This document shows, piece after piece, positions 1 to 6,421 of a DNA stretch of 12,861 nucleotides (position 1 is its first letter; every line of letters starts with the position of its first letter). The DNA lies in NCBI GenBank assembly GCA_035525375.1, contig DATLEI010000046.1, positions 1-12,861 on the forward strand. Direction: 5' to 3'. A program made the position numbers and the translations under genes. The DNA is from JALZBN01 sp035525375 (GTDB taxonomy: Bacteria; Actinomycetota; Acidimicrobiia; Acidimicrobiales; AC-14). Under the pieces are notes generated by a model. That model had not been told where the DNA came from. It saw only the letters and a program-made list of their open reading frames with translations, and did not search any database.

Positions 1-2
1 TG

Positions 3-287
3 AACGCGATCCATATGTACGCCCTCGGCCCCATTGCCGTCGGTGAACTCGTGCAGGCGCAGTCGCGCTGCGGTGCGGTCGGCCCCAATGGTCCGAGGAC
101 CCCGACGGTGTTGGCCGCTCCCCCGATGCCGGCACCGGCGAATAGCTCGCCAGCGGCGACGGACAGCGGATGGCTGCCCTGGGCGGTCGGAGGCGCGGTC
201 GTGGTCGCTGGCGGAGCGACCGCCGCGAGCTGGACACGTCGGCGCCGACGCCAGGTGAGTGCCAAGGACGCGAGCTCAGAAGGTTGA
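3..287 (+). CDS. C-terminal fragment of an exported, membrane-anchored protein (5' end outside window)
   Basis: The frame is open from the left edge and ends at TGA 285-287, so only about 94 C-terminal residues are visible. The first part (NAIHM...GELVQAQSRCG) resembles, from memory, the end of the beta-rich domain in actinobacterial choice-of-anchor P proteins, but this is a weak match. A Pro/Ala-rich linker follows, then a hydrophobic stretch (WLPWAVGGAVVVAGGATAA) and a tail starting RRRRR. That order is typical of a C-terminal stop-transfer anchor with a positive cytoplasmic end, and no sortase motif is visible. An internal ATG at position 15 is unlikely to be the real start because the frame continues upstream. 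The gene converges on the histidine kinase with a 14-bp gap. The surface-protein reading is inference and the exact family is uncertain. Confidence 0.6.
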   Translation, partial: NAIHMYALGPIAVGELVQAQSRCGAVGPNGPRTPTVLAAPPMPAPANSSPAATDSGWLPWAVGGAVVVAGGATAASWTRRRRRQVSAKDASSEG

Positions 288-301
288 GCCGACCATTGGC
301 G

Positions 302-1618
302 CTACCCGCCCCGCGCCGGGTCCGCTTCGGGTAAGCGGAGCCTAACCCTGGTGCCGCCGCCCGGGGCGCGCTCGGCCACCACTGATCCGCCGTGGGAATC
401 GGCCACCTGGCGCACGATCGCCAGGCCGAGACCCGAGCCAGGTAGTCCCCGGGCCGCGCCGGACCGATAGAAGCGGTCGAAGATGTGCGGGAGGTCGCCG
501 GTGTCGATTCCCGGCCCGTGATCGCGCACGATGATCTCGCCGGCGGTGACTGTCACCTCGACCTGGCCGCCGTCGGGGCTCCACTTCACCGCATTGTCGA
601 TGATGTTGGCCACGGCCCTCTCCAAGCGCTCAGACGATCCGCTGACGACGAACGGCTGCACGTCAGTGACGAACTGAAGTCCCGGCGCCCGGCGCCTGGC
701 CCGGCCGACAACCACCGTGACGATCTCGTCGATGCTGACCTCGCTGGGCTGCTCGGCCGACTGTTCGTCCCGCGCCAACTCGACGAGATCCGTCACCAGC
801 GCGCCGAGATCCTCGAGCTCGTCGCGCACCTCTGTCAGCAGCGGTACGTAATCCGCCAGACCAGGTTCGCGGAGGAGGAACTCCACGTTGGTCCGCAGCG
901 TGGTGATCGGGGTTCGCAGCTCATGTGACGCATCGGCGACCAGAGCCTGCTGCGAACTGATCGACCGTTCGAGAGCGTTCAGCATTTCGTTGAAGCTCGA
1001 AGCCAGGTCGGCGAGTTCGTCGTTTCCCTCGATGGGTATCCTGGCTCCGGCGCGCCTTGAAACGGTCACCTCACGGGTGGCGGCGCGTAGCCGCTGAACC
1101 GGCCGGAGGCCGGTCTGGGCAACGAAGCGTCCCGCAATGAAGGCAATGCCGATGCCCGCCACTGTCATCACGAGCAGGACGACGAGCAGGCGGTCGAGAA
1201 CGTCATCGACACGATCGAGGGGTAATGCCAACTGCGCCGCGCGACCATCATCGAGCGAAGCAACGAGCATCCGTAGATGGCGGTGGCCAACATGGATGTC
1301 ACGGAGGAACGAATCCCGCTTACTCTCGGCGACACGGCGCGCCTCGGCGATGAACGGCAGGGTGAGGCTGTCGGGACGCACGGGAGTGACCTTGCCGTCC
1401 GAGCCCACGATTTGTCCGTCGCCGACTGTGTCATTGCCTATCGCCGGCGCGCGGGTGTCCCGTGCGGCCGCAAGGGAAAGCACCTGACGTCTGAGGTTGT
1501 CGTCCACCTGCGAGCGGAGGTTGGAAGCGACCGAGGTGTACACGACGATGGAAGCGATCACGAGCGCGACAGCAACTGAACCCGCCGCCACCAGCGTGAG
1601 CCGGTTACGAAAACTCAT
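302..1618 (-). CDS. Two-component sensor histidine kinase with HAMP domain (MprB/CutS-like)
   Basis: This is a membrane sensor kinase of 438 residues, a usual length for the family. TM1 is about residues 8-30, an extracytoplasmic loop about 31-141, and TM2 about 142-165. A HAMP linker follows (about 165-218). The HisKA phosphoacceptor motif is DASHELRTP with His232. The HATPase_c domain shows the N box (NIIDNAV, about 338-344), the G1 box (DHGPGID, Asp366) and the G2 box (GSGLGL, about 395-400). The ATG at 1618 is preceded by a GAGGGTGGA ribosome-binding stretch. The response regulator gene lies 15 bp upstream on the same strand, so the pair is probably co-transcribed and the kinase phosphorylates that regulator. 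The extracytoplasmic domain shows no motif I recognise, so the signal is unknown. The divergent LolA-like/ABC genes suggest an envelope-related stimulus, which is inference. Confidence 0.93.
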   Translation of the reverse strand: MSFRNRLTLVAAGSVAVALVIASIVVYTSVASNLRSQVDDNLRRQVLSLAAARDTRAPAIGNDTVGDGQIVGSDGKVTPVRPDSLTLPFIAEARRVAESKRDSFLRDIHVGHRHLRMLVASLDDGRAAQLALPLDRVDDVLDRLLVVLLVMTVAGIGIAFIAGRFVAQTGLRPVQRLRAATREVTVSRRAGARIPIEGNDELADLASSFNEMLNALERSISSQQALVADASHELRTPITTLRTNVEFLLREPGLADYVPLLTEVRDELEDLGALVTDLVELARDEQSAEQPSEVSIDEIVTVVVGRARRRAPGLQFVTDVQPFVVSGSSERLERAVANIIDNAVKWSPDGGQVEVTVTAGEIIVRDHGPGIDTGDLPHIFDRFYRSGAARGLPGSGLGLAIVRQVADSHGGSVVAERAPGGGTRVRLRLPEADPARGG

Positions 1619-1633
1619 TCCACCCTCGGTGAC

Positions 1634-2305
1634 TCACTCGCGCCGGAGAACGAAACCGACACCTCGCACCGTTTGGACGAGCCGGGGCTCTCCCCCGGCT
1701 TCCGTTTTCCGACGCAGGTAGCCGATGTACACATCGAGTGAGTTCGACGACGGCCCGAAGTCAAAGCCCCATACCTGCTCATAGATCATCGACCGACTGA
1801 GAACGCGTCCGGGGTTGCGCATCAGCAACTCGAGCAGTGAAAACTCGGTTCGGGTCAGCTCGAGCGGTCTATCCCCACGCATCGCCCGGTGCGCAACGAG
1901 GTCAATTGCCAGATCCTCGATCTCTAGCTCACCGGGCGCATCCCCGGCTGACCGCCGCAACAAGGCGCGTACGCGAGCCAGCAGCTCCTCCAGCGCGAAG
2001 GGCTTGGTGAGGTAGTCGTCCGCGCCGGCGTCAAGCCCCGCCACTCTGTCGGAGACCCCCTGGCGCGCCGTCAACAGAAGGAGCGGCGTCTGGTCGCCCA
2101 TTCGACGCAGCCGCCTCGTCACCTCGATGCCGTCGAGGCCAGGCATCATCACGTCGAGAACTACAGCATCGGGGCCGTCGTCGCCGATCGCCGCCAGCGC
2201 CTCCCGTCCGTCGGAGGCGAGGGCGACGTCGTAGCCCGCCTGCACGAGGGTGCGTTGCAGCGACGTCCGAACCGCGGGCTCATCGTCGACCACGAGGATC
2301 CTCAT
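1634..2305 (-). CDS. OmpR/PhoB-family DNA-binding response regulator
   Basis: The receiver domain starts at the chosen ATG (MRILVVDDEP) with acidic residues Asp7/Asp8, phospho-acceptor Asp51 (VVLDVMMPG), Thr79 and Lys101 (LTKPF). The C-terminal winged-helix domain (about residues 127-221) carries the typical LTRTEFSLLELL and VRGVGFVL signatures. The length of 223 residues is standard. An ATG three codons upstream (2314) gives MWSMRIL and has a slightly better purine stretch (GGAAACGG) before it, so it is a real alternative. A start at ATG 2404 would add 33 unconserved residues across the divergent promoter region, so I rejected it. The histidine kinase follows after 15 bp. The gene is divergent from the LolA-like gene, so the regulator probably acts on the shared intergenic region. 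The target is inferred from position only. Confidence 0.92.
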   Translation of the reverse strand: MRILVVDDEPAVRTSLQRTLVQAGYDVALASDGREALAAIGDDGPDAVVLDVMMPGLDGIEVTRRLRRMGDQTPLLLLTARQGVSDRVAGLDAGADDYLTKPFALEELLARVRALLRRSAGDAPGELEIEDLAIDLVAHRAMRGDRPLELTRTEFSLLELLMRNPGRVLSRSMIYEQVWGFDFGPSSNSLDVYIGYLRRKTEAGGEPRLVQTVRGVGFVLRRE

Positions 2306-2419
2306 GGACCACATCGTTGCCGTTTCCGGCCCGTCGCGCCGCCTCTGGGCGCAATGCAGCGGCAATCTGTAGAACTTCTTAGGCGACACTGAGCCTGTTC
2401 TCATTGTGGTTGTGGTCCA
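2305..2419. repeat. 9-bp inverted repeat bracketing the divergent regulator/LolA-like intergenic region
   Basis: TGGACCACA at 2305-2313 is the exact reverse complement of TGTGGTCCA at 2411-2419. The two copies sit at the start of the response regulator and just before the ATG of the LolA-like gene, so each gene has the same word at its own start. The right copy overlaps a tandem TTGTGG-TTGTGG (2404-2415). Between the copies there is also TGAG-N6-CTCA (2390-2403). These are seen directly. An operator role is inference. I found no convincing -35/-10 pair in the region. Confidence 0.4.
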
Positions 2420-2427
2420 CTAGGGCC

Positions 2428-3615
2428 ATGAGATCTTCCGCTGCAACACAGACCCCAGCACGCCCGACCCGACTTCGCTGGCTGGTGCCGCCGGTACTCG
2501 CCGCGATCCTGGTCGGCGTCATCTCGATCGTCCCGACGCTCGCGAGCGCCCAAGCCCCACCGCCCTCCCTCCCAGCCGTGTCACCCCAAGACCTTCTTCT
2601 GAAGGTGAAGAACGCCAACGTCCCCGGCCTTTCGGGCACGCTCACCCTCAAGACCAACTTGGGCCTTCCTGACCTCGGCCAGGCTGGCCTTCCGATGGGA
2701 GGCGGACTGGTACCTAGCCTGCTCGCCGGTGACCACACAGCCAAGGTGTGGGTCGCTGGAGACAAAATGCGGGTCGCCTTCCCCACCCAGATGGCTGAGT
2801 CCGACATCATCCACAACGGCAACGACGTCTGGCTCTGGGAGAGCGAGGGCCAGAAGGCCACACACCTCGCCCTTGACCAGACCGGGCACGGCGCGCACCA
2901 CGATGCTGAGCCCGCTCGTGACCCCACCGCCGTCGAACCCACACCGGAAGCACTCGCCAACGAGCTGCTCGCGTCCGTCGATCCCACGACCCGGGTCTTC
3001 GTACGTGACACGGCTACGGTCGCGGGCCGCTCGGCCTATGAGCTCGTGCTGGCTCCCCGTTCTGACATCAGCCTCGTCGCCGACGTGGTGGTCGCCGTCG
3101 ATTCCGAGACCGGCCTGCCGCTGCGGGTGCAGGTGCTGACGCGAGATTCAGGAACGCCTGCACTCGAGCTCGGCTTCACCTCGATCGACTTCTCCGTTCC
3201 CGGTGACGACACGTTCGCCTTCACGCCTCCTGCCGGAGCGGAAGTGCGGGAGGCCAGTTCACCCGAGGAGCTCTTGCTGCCCCAAGGCGACGGAGACGAC
3301 CACCGCCGCCGCCGGCACGACGACGCCGCCGACGCAACCGGCCCGGCACCGACCGGCGTCGCCGGCGCGGAAGCGGCGGCGGCCGAGCCCGATGTTCAGA
3401 CCAAGGGCGATGCCTGGGACACGATCGTCATCGTGACCCCGAACGGCCCGACGGGCCCCAGCGACGATGAGACCCTCGACATGGTGAAGCGACTGGCAAA
3501 GCCCGTCAGTGGCGGCAAGCTCCTCCACACCGCCCTTCTCAATGTCTTGTTCCTCGACGACGGCCGGGTGCTGCTCGGCCCGGTCACTCAGGGCGCGCTC
3601 GAGGCTGCGGCCTGA
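2428..3615 (+). CDS. Secreted LolA/RseB-like (MucB-fold) protein with C-terminal extension
   Basis: The protein is 395 residues from ATG 2428. An Arg-containing N-terminus and a hydrophobic core (about residues 18-40) ending in LASA-Q form a classical signal peptide. After it, the pattern PQDLLLKVKNANVPGLSGTLTLKTNLG, then HTAKVWVAGDKMRVAF, NDVWLWES, and later YELVLAPR and VDSETGLPLRVQV, matches the half-barrel fold of LolA/RseB and actinobacterial outer membrane lipoprotein carrier LolA annotations. Such proteins bind lipid or lipoprotein in the envelope. Beyond about residue 285 there is an unusual extension: a charged patch (DGDDHRRRRHDD), an Ala/Pro-rich linker and a conserved-looking end (GGKLLHTALLNVLFLDDGRVLLG). 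TTG 2404 would add eight residues (MWLWSTRA) before this start. I prefer ATG 2428 because the signal peptide then has normal proportions, although the ribosome site is weak. The ABC genes follow after 71 bp. Family assignment is by pattern and the substrate is unknown. Confidence 0.72.
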   Translation: MRSSAATQTPARPTRLRWLVPPVLAAILVGVISIVPTLASAQAPPPSLPAVSPQDLLLKVKNANVPGLSGTLTLKTNLGLPDLGQAGLPMGGGLVPSLLAGDHTAKVWVAGDKMRVAFPTQMAESDIIHNGNDVWLWESEGQKATHLALDQTGHGAHHDAEPARDPTAVEPTPEALANELLASVDPTTRVFVRDTATVAGRSAYELVLAPRSDISLVADVVVAVDSETGLPLRVQVLTRDSGTPALELGFTSIDFSVPGDDTFAFTPPAGAEVREASSPEELLLPQGDGDDHRRRRHDDAADATGPAPTGVAGAEAAAAEPDVQTKGDAWDTIVIVTPNGPTGPSDDETLDMVKRLAKPVSGGKLLHTALLNVLFLDDGRVLLGPVTQGALEAAA

Positions 3616-3626
3616 CCGCGATCGCT

Positions 3627-3668
3627 GAGTCCGTCCGGCCGGGCCCGGCAAGGGCCCTGAACGGACTC
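3627..3668 (+). promoter_or_regulatory. Two-part hairpin between LolA-like gene and ABC ATPase
   Basis: An outer 8-bp perfect stem pairs GAGTCCGT (3627-3634) with ACGGACTC (3661-3668). Inside it, GGGCCC (3641-3646) pairs with GGGCCC (3652-3657) around the 5-base loop GGCAA. No T-run follows, so it is not a classical rho-independent terminator. It may lower transcription into the ABC genes, stabilise the upstream message, or control initiation of the ATPase, whose possible non-standard start lies within or just after it. The pairing is seen directly and the role is inference. Confidence 0.5.
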
Positions 3669-3686
3669 GCCATCGAGACAACGGGT

Positions 3687-4616
3687 TTGACCAAGCGCTT
3701 CGGCGGCCGCGCCGTCGTCGACGGACTCGACCTTGCTGTTCCCGAGGGTTCGGTCTATGGATTCCTGGGGCCGAACGGGTCCGGCAAGACGACAACGATC
3801 CGCATGATCTTGGGACTCGCATACCCATCGGCGGGTCGGGTGCGGCTTTTAGGTGGCGACGTGCCGGGGCAGGCCAACGACGTCCTACCCGCGGTCGGAT
3901 CTGTCGTCGAAGGTCCGGCGTTCTATCCCTATCTCTCCGGGAGGGAGAACCTTCACCGCTTCGACGCGGTCGGCCCCGGCTCGTCCCGAGCCGACCGCGC
4001 AGCACGGATCGACGATGCCCTGGCCCGGGTCGGCCTCACCGCTGCGGCCGACAAGAAGGTACGGGCCTACTCGCAGGGCATGGGCCAACGGCTGGCCCTG
4101 GCCCGCACCCTGGTGCGCCCCGTCGAGCTCCTCATCCTCGACGAGCCCACCAACGGCCTCGACCCCCAGGGCACCCGCGAGGTGCGCCACCTCATCCGCA
4201 AGCTGGCTGCTGACGGAATCACCGTGTTTCTCTCGAGTCATCTGCTGTCGGAGATCGAGCAGGTCTGCACCCACGCCGCCGTCGTGTTCGCCGGGCGCTC
4301 GGTCGCCCAGGGCACCATGGCCGAACTCAGATCGGCCCAGCGGGCGGTGCTGCGGGTGGAGACACCCGATGTGGCCGACGCCATCGCGACACTACGAACT
4401 GTGGCTGGCATCGGCCTGGTGTCATCGGATGAACCCGGCGGCGCGGACGGCTCCTACCCGATCGTGCGCGCCGAGCTGTTGGGGGCGGCGCCCGAGGACA
4501 TCACCGCCGCCCTGGTCGGCGCGGGCGTGCGGGTCCGGGCGCTGTTTTCCGAACAGCCGAGTCTCGAGGATCTGTTCGTCTCACTGACCGGGGAGGGCTT
4601 CGATGTTGCTCAGTGA
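3687..4616 (+). CDS. ABC transporter ATP-binding protein (CcmA/DrrA-type, ABC-2 exporter partner)
   Basis: This is a cytoplasmic ATPase of an ABC-2 exporter. It shows Walker A GPNGSGKTT (about 28-36), signature YSQGMGQRLALAR (about 128-140), Walker B LLILDEPTNGLDP (Asp152, Glu153) and H-loop SSHLLSEIEQ. The C-terminal part ending SEQPSLEDLFVSLTGEG is typical of multidrug/lipid-type subunits. TTG 3687 is the first ATG/GTG/TTG in frame, but the usual first strand of the family (here AIETTGLTKRFGG) begins about eight codons earlier. The true start may therefore be a rarer codon such as CTG 3657 or ATC 3672, or the protein is slightly shortened. The stop overlaps the permease start by 14 bp, so the two are translationally linked. 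The exporter probably works with the upstream LolA-like protein; substrate unknown. Confidence 0.9.
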   Translation: MTKRFGGRAVVDGLDLAVPEGSVYGFLGPNGSGKTTTIRMILGLAYPSAGRVRLLGGDVPGQANDVLPAVGSVVEGPAFYPYLSGRENLHRFDAVGPGSSRADRAARIDDALARVGLTAAADKKVRAYSQGMGQRLALARTLVRPVELLILDEPTNGLDPQGTREVRHLIRKLAADGITVFLSSHLLSEIEQVCTHAAVVFAGRSVAQGTMAELRSAQRAVLRVETPDVADAIATLRTVAGIGLVSSDEPGGADGSYPIVRAELLGAAPEDITAALVGAGVRVRALFSEQPSLEDLFVSLTGEGFDVAQ

Positions 4617-5403
4617 GCTGAAGCTCTCCTTCGGACGGCTCCGCACCCGTGCCCTCCTGATCGGCTTGTGCGCGATCCCCTCGTTGTTGGTGCTGGCGGT
4701 GAAGCTCTCGGGCGGCCCTGAGTCCGGCGACGGTCCCACCTTCTTGTCGCAGGTCTCCCACAACGGCGTTTTCGCCGCCTTGGCCGGACTGACGGTTGTC
4801 ATCCCGTTCTTTCTTCCGCTGGCGGTCTCGGTCGTCGCCGGTGACACGATCGCCGGCGAGGCCAGTCTCGGCACCCTTCGGTACCTGCTGACTCGCCCCG
4901 TCAGCCGCACCCGGCTGCTCGTCGCCAAGCTCGTCAGTGCTTCGGTTTTCTGCCTGGCGGCGGCTTCCGCAGTCGTGGTGACCGGCCTGGTGCTCGGGTC
5001 GATCGTCTTTCCCATCGGGGACGTGACCACGCTGTCGGGCTCGTCGATCTCGTTGGGTGACGGGATAGTGCGCGCCGTTGCCGCCGCCGGGATCGTGGGC
5101 GCGTCGATGATGGGCCTTGCCGCCATCGGCCTCTTCATCTCGACGTTGACCGACTCACCGGTGGGCGCCATCGCCGCGTGCGCCGGCGTCGCCATCACGA
5201 GCCAGATACTCGACGCCATCCCCCAGCTGCACGCCATCCACCCCTTTCTCCTCACCCATCACTGGCTCAGCTTCGGCGACGTCATGCGGAGCCCCGTGGC
5301 CTGGGGAAACATCGGCGAAAACCTCCTGCTGCAGGTGGGTTGGGCCGCAGTCTTCGGCCTGGCGGCATGGGCGCGCATGACGACCAAAGACGTCCTCGGC
5401 TAA
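4603..5403 (+). CDS. ABC-2 family transporter permease
   Basis: This is a membrane protein of 266 residues with about six hydrophobic segments (near residues 17-34, 56-80, 108-137, 156-181, 187-204 and 240-256). The cytoplasmic coupling stretch GEASLGTLRYLLTRPVSRTR (about 85-104) is the hallmark of ABC-2 permeases paired with CcmA-type ATPases. The ATG lies inside the ATPase gene and is preceded by a good GGAGGG ribosome site, so the two subunits are made together. It would form the export channel as a homodimer with the ATPase. Nothing in the sequence identifies the substrate. The gene ends at TAA 5403, 15 bp before the stop of the convergent esterase, and no terminator hairpin is apparent between them. 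Confidence 0.88.
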   Translation: MLLSELKLSFGRLRTRALLIGLCAIPSLLVLAVKLSGGPESGDGPTFLSQVSHNGVFAALAGLTVVIPFFLPLAVSVVAGDTIAGEASLGTLRYLLTRPVSRTRLLVAKLVSASVFCLAAASAVVVTGLVLGSIVFPIGDVTTLSGSSISLGDGIVRAVAAAGIVGASMMGLAAIGLFISTLTDSPVGAIAACAGVAITSQILDAIPQLHAIHPFLLTHHWLSFGDVMRSPVAWGNIGENLLLQVGWAAVFGLAAWARMTTKDVLG

Positions 5404-5418
5404 CCCGGATGCGTGCGA

Positions 5419-6285
5419 CTAGTTCGGCCGCCCGGCAAGCGCCTCTGCGATCGTCACCAACTGCGCGGGCGCCACGGATCGCCAGTAGCCGACGTCATGA
5501 CCTCCGGGTCCAAAGCTTGAAGTGTGGGGACTGGTCAGTCCGCCTACGAACCGCTTCGACGCGCCGAGAAACGGGTCGTCCTCACCACAGTCGACCCGAA
5601 CCATGACCTCTTTGAGCCGGTCCCGACCCGGGAAGACGTCGTGGCGTCTGTAATCGTTTGCGTCGTCGAACGCGCCCGGCGCTGAGTCTCCAGGGGAGGT
5701 CCACAGCGCTGGGCTCACGGCAAGGACCGCCGTGAAGCGCTCCGGTGCTGTTTCGGCCGCTAGCAGCGCGCCGTAGCCACCCATCGACCACCCGAGAAGC
5801 GAGGCATCGAGACGACCAGTCCGTTGCTCCACCATCGGCATGAACTCCTGAAGGAGCATCTTCATTGCGTCCGAGCCGTCCGCTCGCTCGTGCCAGTAGG
5901 AGTCCGGTCCTCCATCGACAGCAGCCACCACCAGCGGAGTCCCGCTGGCAACAACGAAATCTGGAAGGCGCACGTCGTCGAAAACGAACCGCTGGTCGTC
6001 GCCTCGGCCGTGAAGGCAGTACACAATGCCCACGGGCGGTCCCAACTGCGCCGGCGGAATCGCAATCCTCCATCCCGGCGGGGATGGCACGAACCGAGAA
6101 GCCAGCTCACCGTCCTGGAACGTGATGCCCCGGGCGACCGGCACGGTTAGATCAGGACTCGAGATCACGCCGAGCCGCCGAAGGACGCGCCGTCCCTGCG
6201 GCGTCTCCGTACCCAACGCCGCCCCGGTCCCAGCCGCGACAATGAGCCCACCGCCCGCCAACAAACACTGCCGGCGCGTCAGCAT
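5419..6285 (-). CDS. Tat-type exported alpha/beta-hydrolase (esterase, EstA/antigen-85-like)
   Basis: The N-terminus has a twin-arginine pattern (TRRQCLLAGGG) followed by a short hydrophobic core, so export by Tat is likely. The body is an alpha/beta-hydrolase: CLHGRGDD (about 90-97) is the oxyanion region, GWSMGG carries nucleophile Ser167, the acid is Asp236 or Asp237 (CGEDDPF), and GGHDVGYW carries His263. This layout matches the esterase D / putative esterase family that includes antigen 85, but the substrate cannot be told. The protein has 288 residues. The ATG at 6285 has no clear ribosome site. The gene is monocistronic, convergent with the permease and separated from the desulfurase by 136 bp, and context gives no functional link. 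A mycolyltransferase role is not supported. Confidence 0.85.
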   Translation of the reverse strand: MLTRRQCLLAGGGLIVAAGTGAALGTETPQGRRVLRRLGVISSPDLTVPVARGITFQDGELASRFVPSPPGWRIAIPPAQLGPPVGIVYCLHGRGDDQRFVFDDVRLPDFVVASGTPLVVAAVDGGPDSYWHERADGSDAMKMLLQEFMPMVEQRTGRLDASLLGWSMGGYGALLAAETAPERFTAVLAVSPALWTSPGDSAPGAFDDANDYRRHDVFPGRDRLKEVMVRVDCGEDDPFLGASKRFVGGLTSPHTSSFGPGGHDVGYWRSVAPAQLVTIAEALAGRPN

Positions 6286-6421
6286 CGCGCCAGTTTGCCC
6301 GACGAGGCAACGGGCATGCTGCGGGACCGCATGTTCAGATTGCGCTAACCGTGGTTATTTGCCAGTTCTGGGCGAAATGGCAACGGTACTGCAAGTCCAA
6401 AATCCACCTACGGGGCGACAA
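6286..6421. other. Intergenic region between desulfurase 3' end and esterase start, with a small inverted repeat
   Basis: This is the longest gap in the window. It contains TTGCCA (6359-6364) and TGGCAA (6378-6383), a 6-bp stem with a 13-base loop lying about 40 bases beyond the desulfurase stop. There is no T-run, so it is at best a weak terminator. The esterase promoter must lie here or in the desulfurase end, but I see no convincing -35/-10 pair. No small ORF or RNA gene is recognisable. Confidence 0.4.

Noticed and set aside
2306..2404. 33-residue N-terminal extension of the response regulator
   Set aside because: OmpR-family receivers start right at MRILVVDD. The extension would occupy the divergent promoter region.
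4581..5255. Open frame antisense to the ABC permease
   Set aside because: Low-complexity Thr/Ala/Arg translation without domains, fully covered by the permease.
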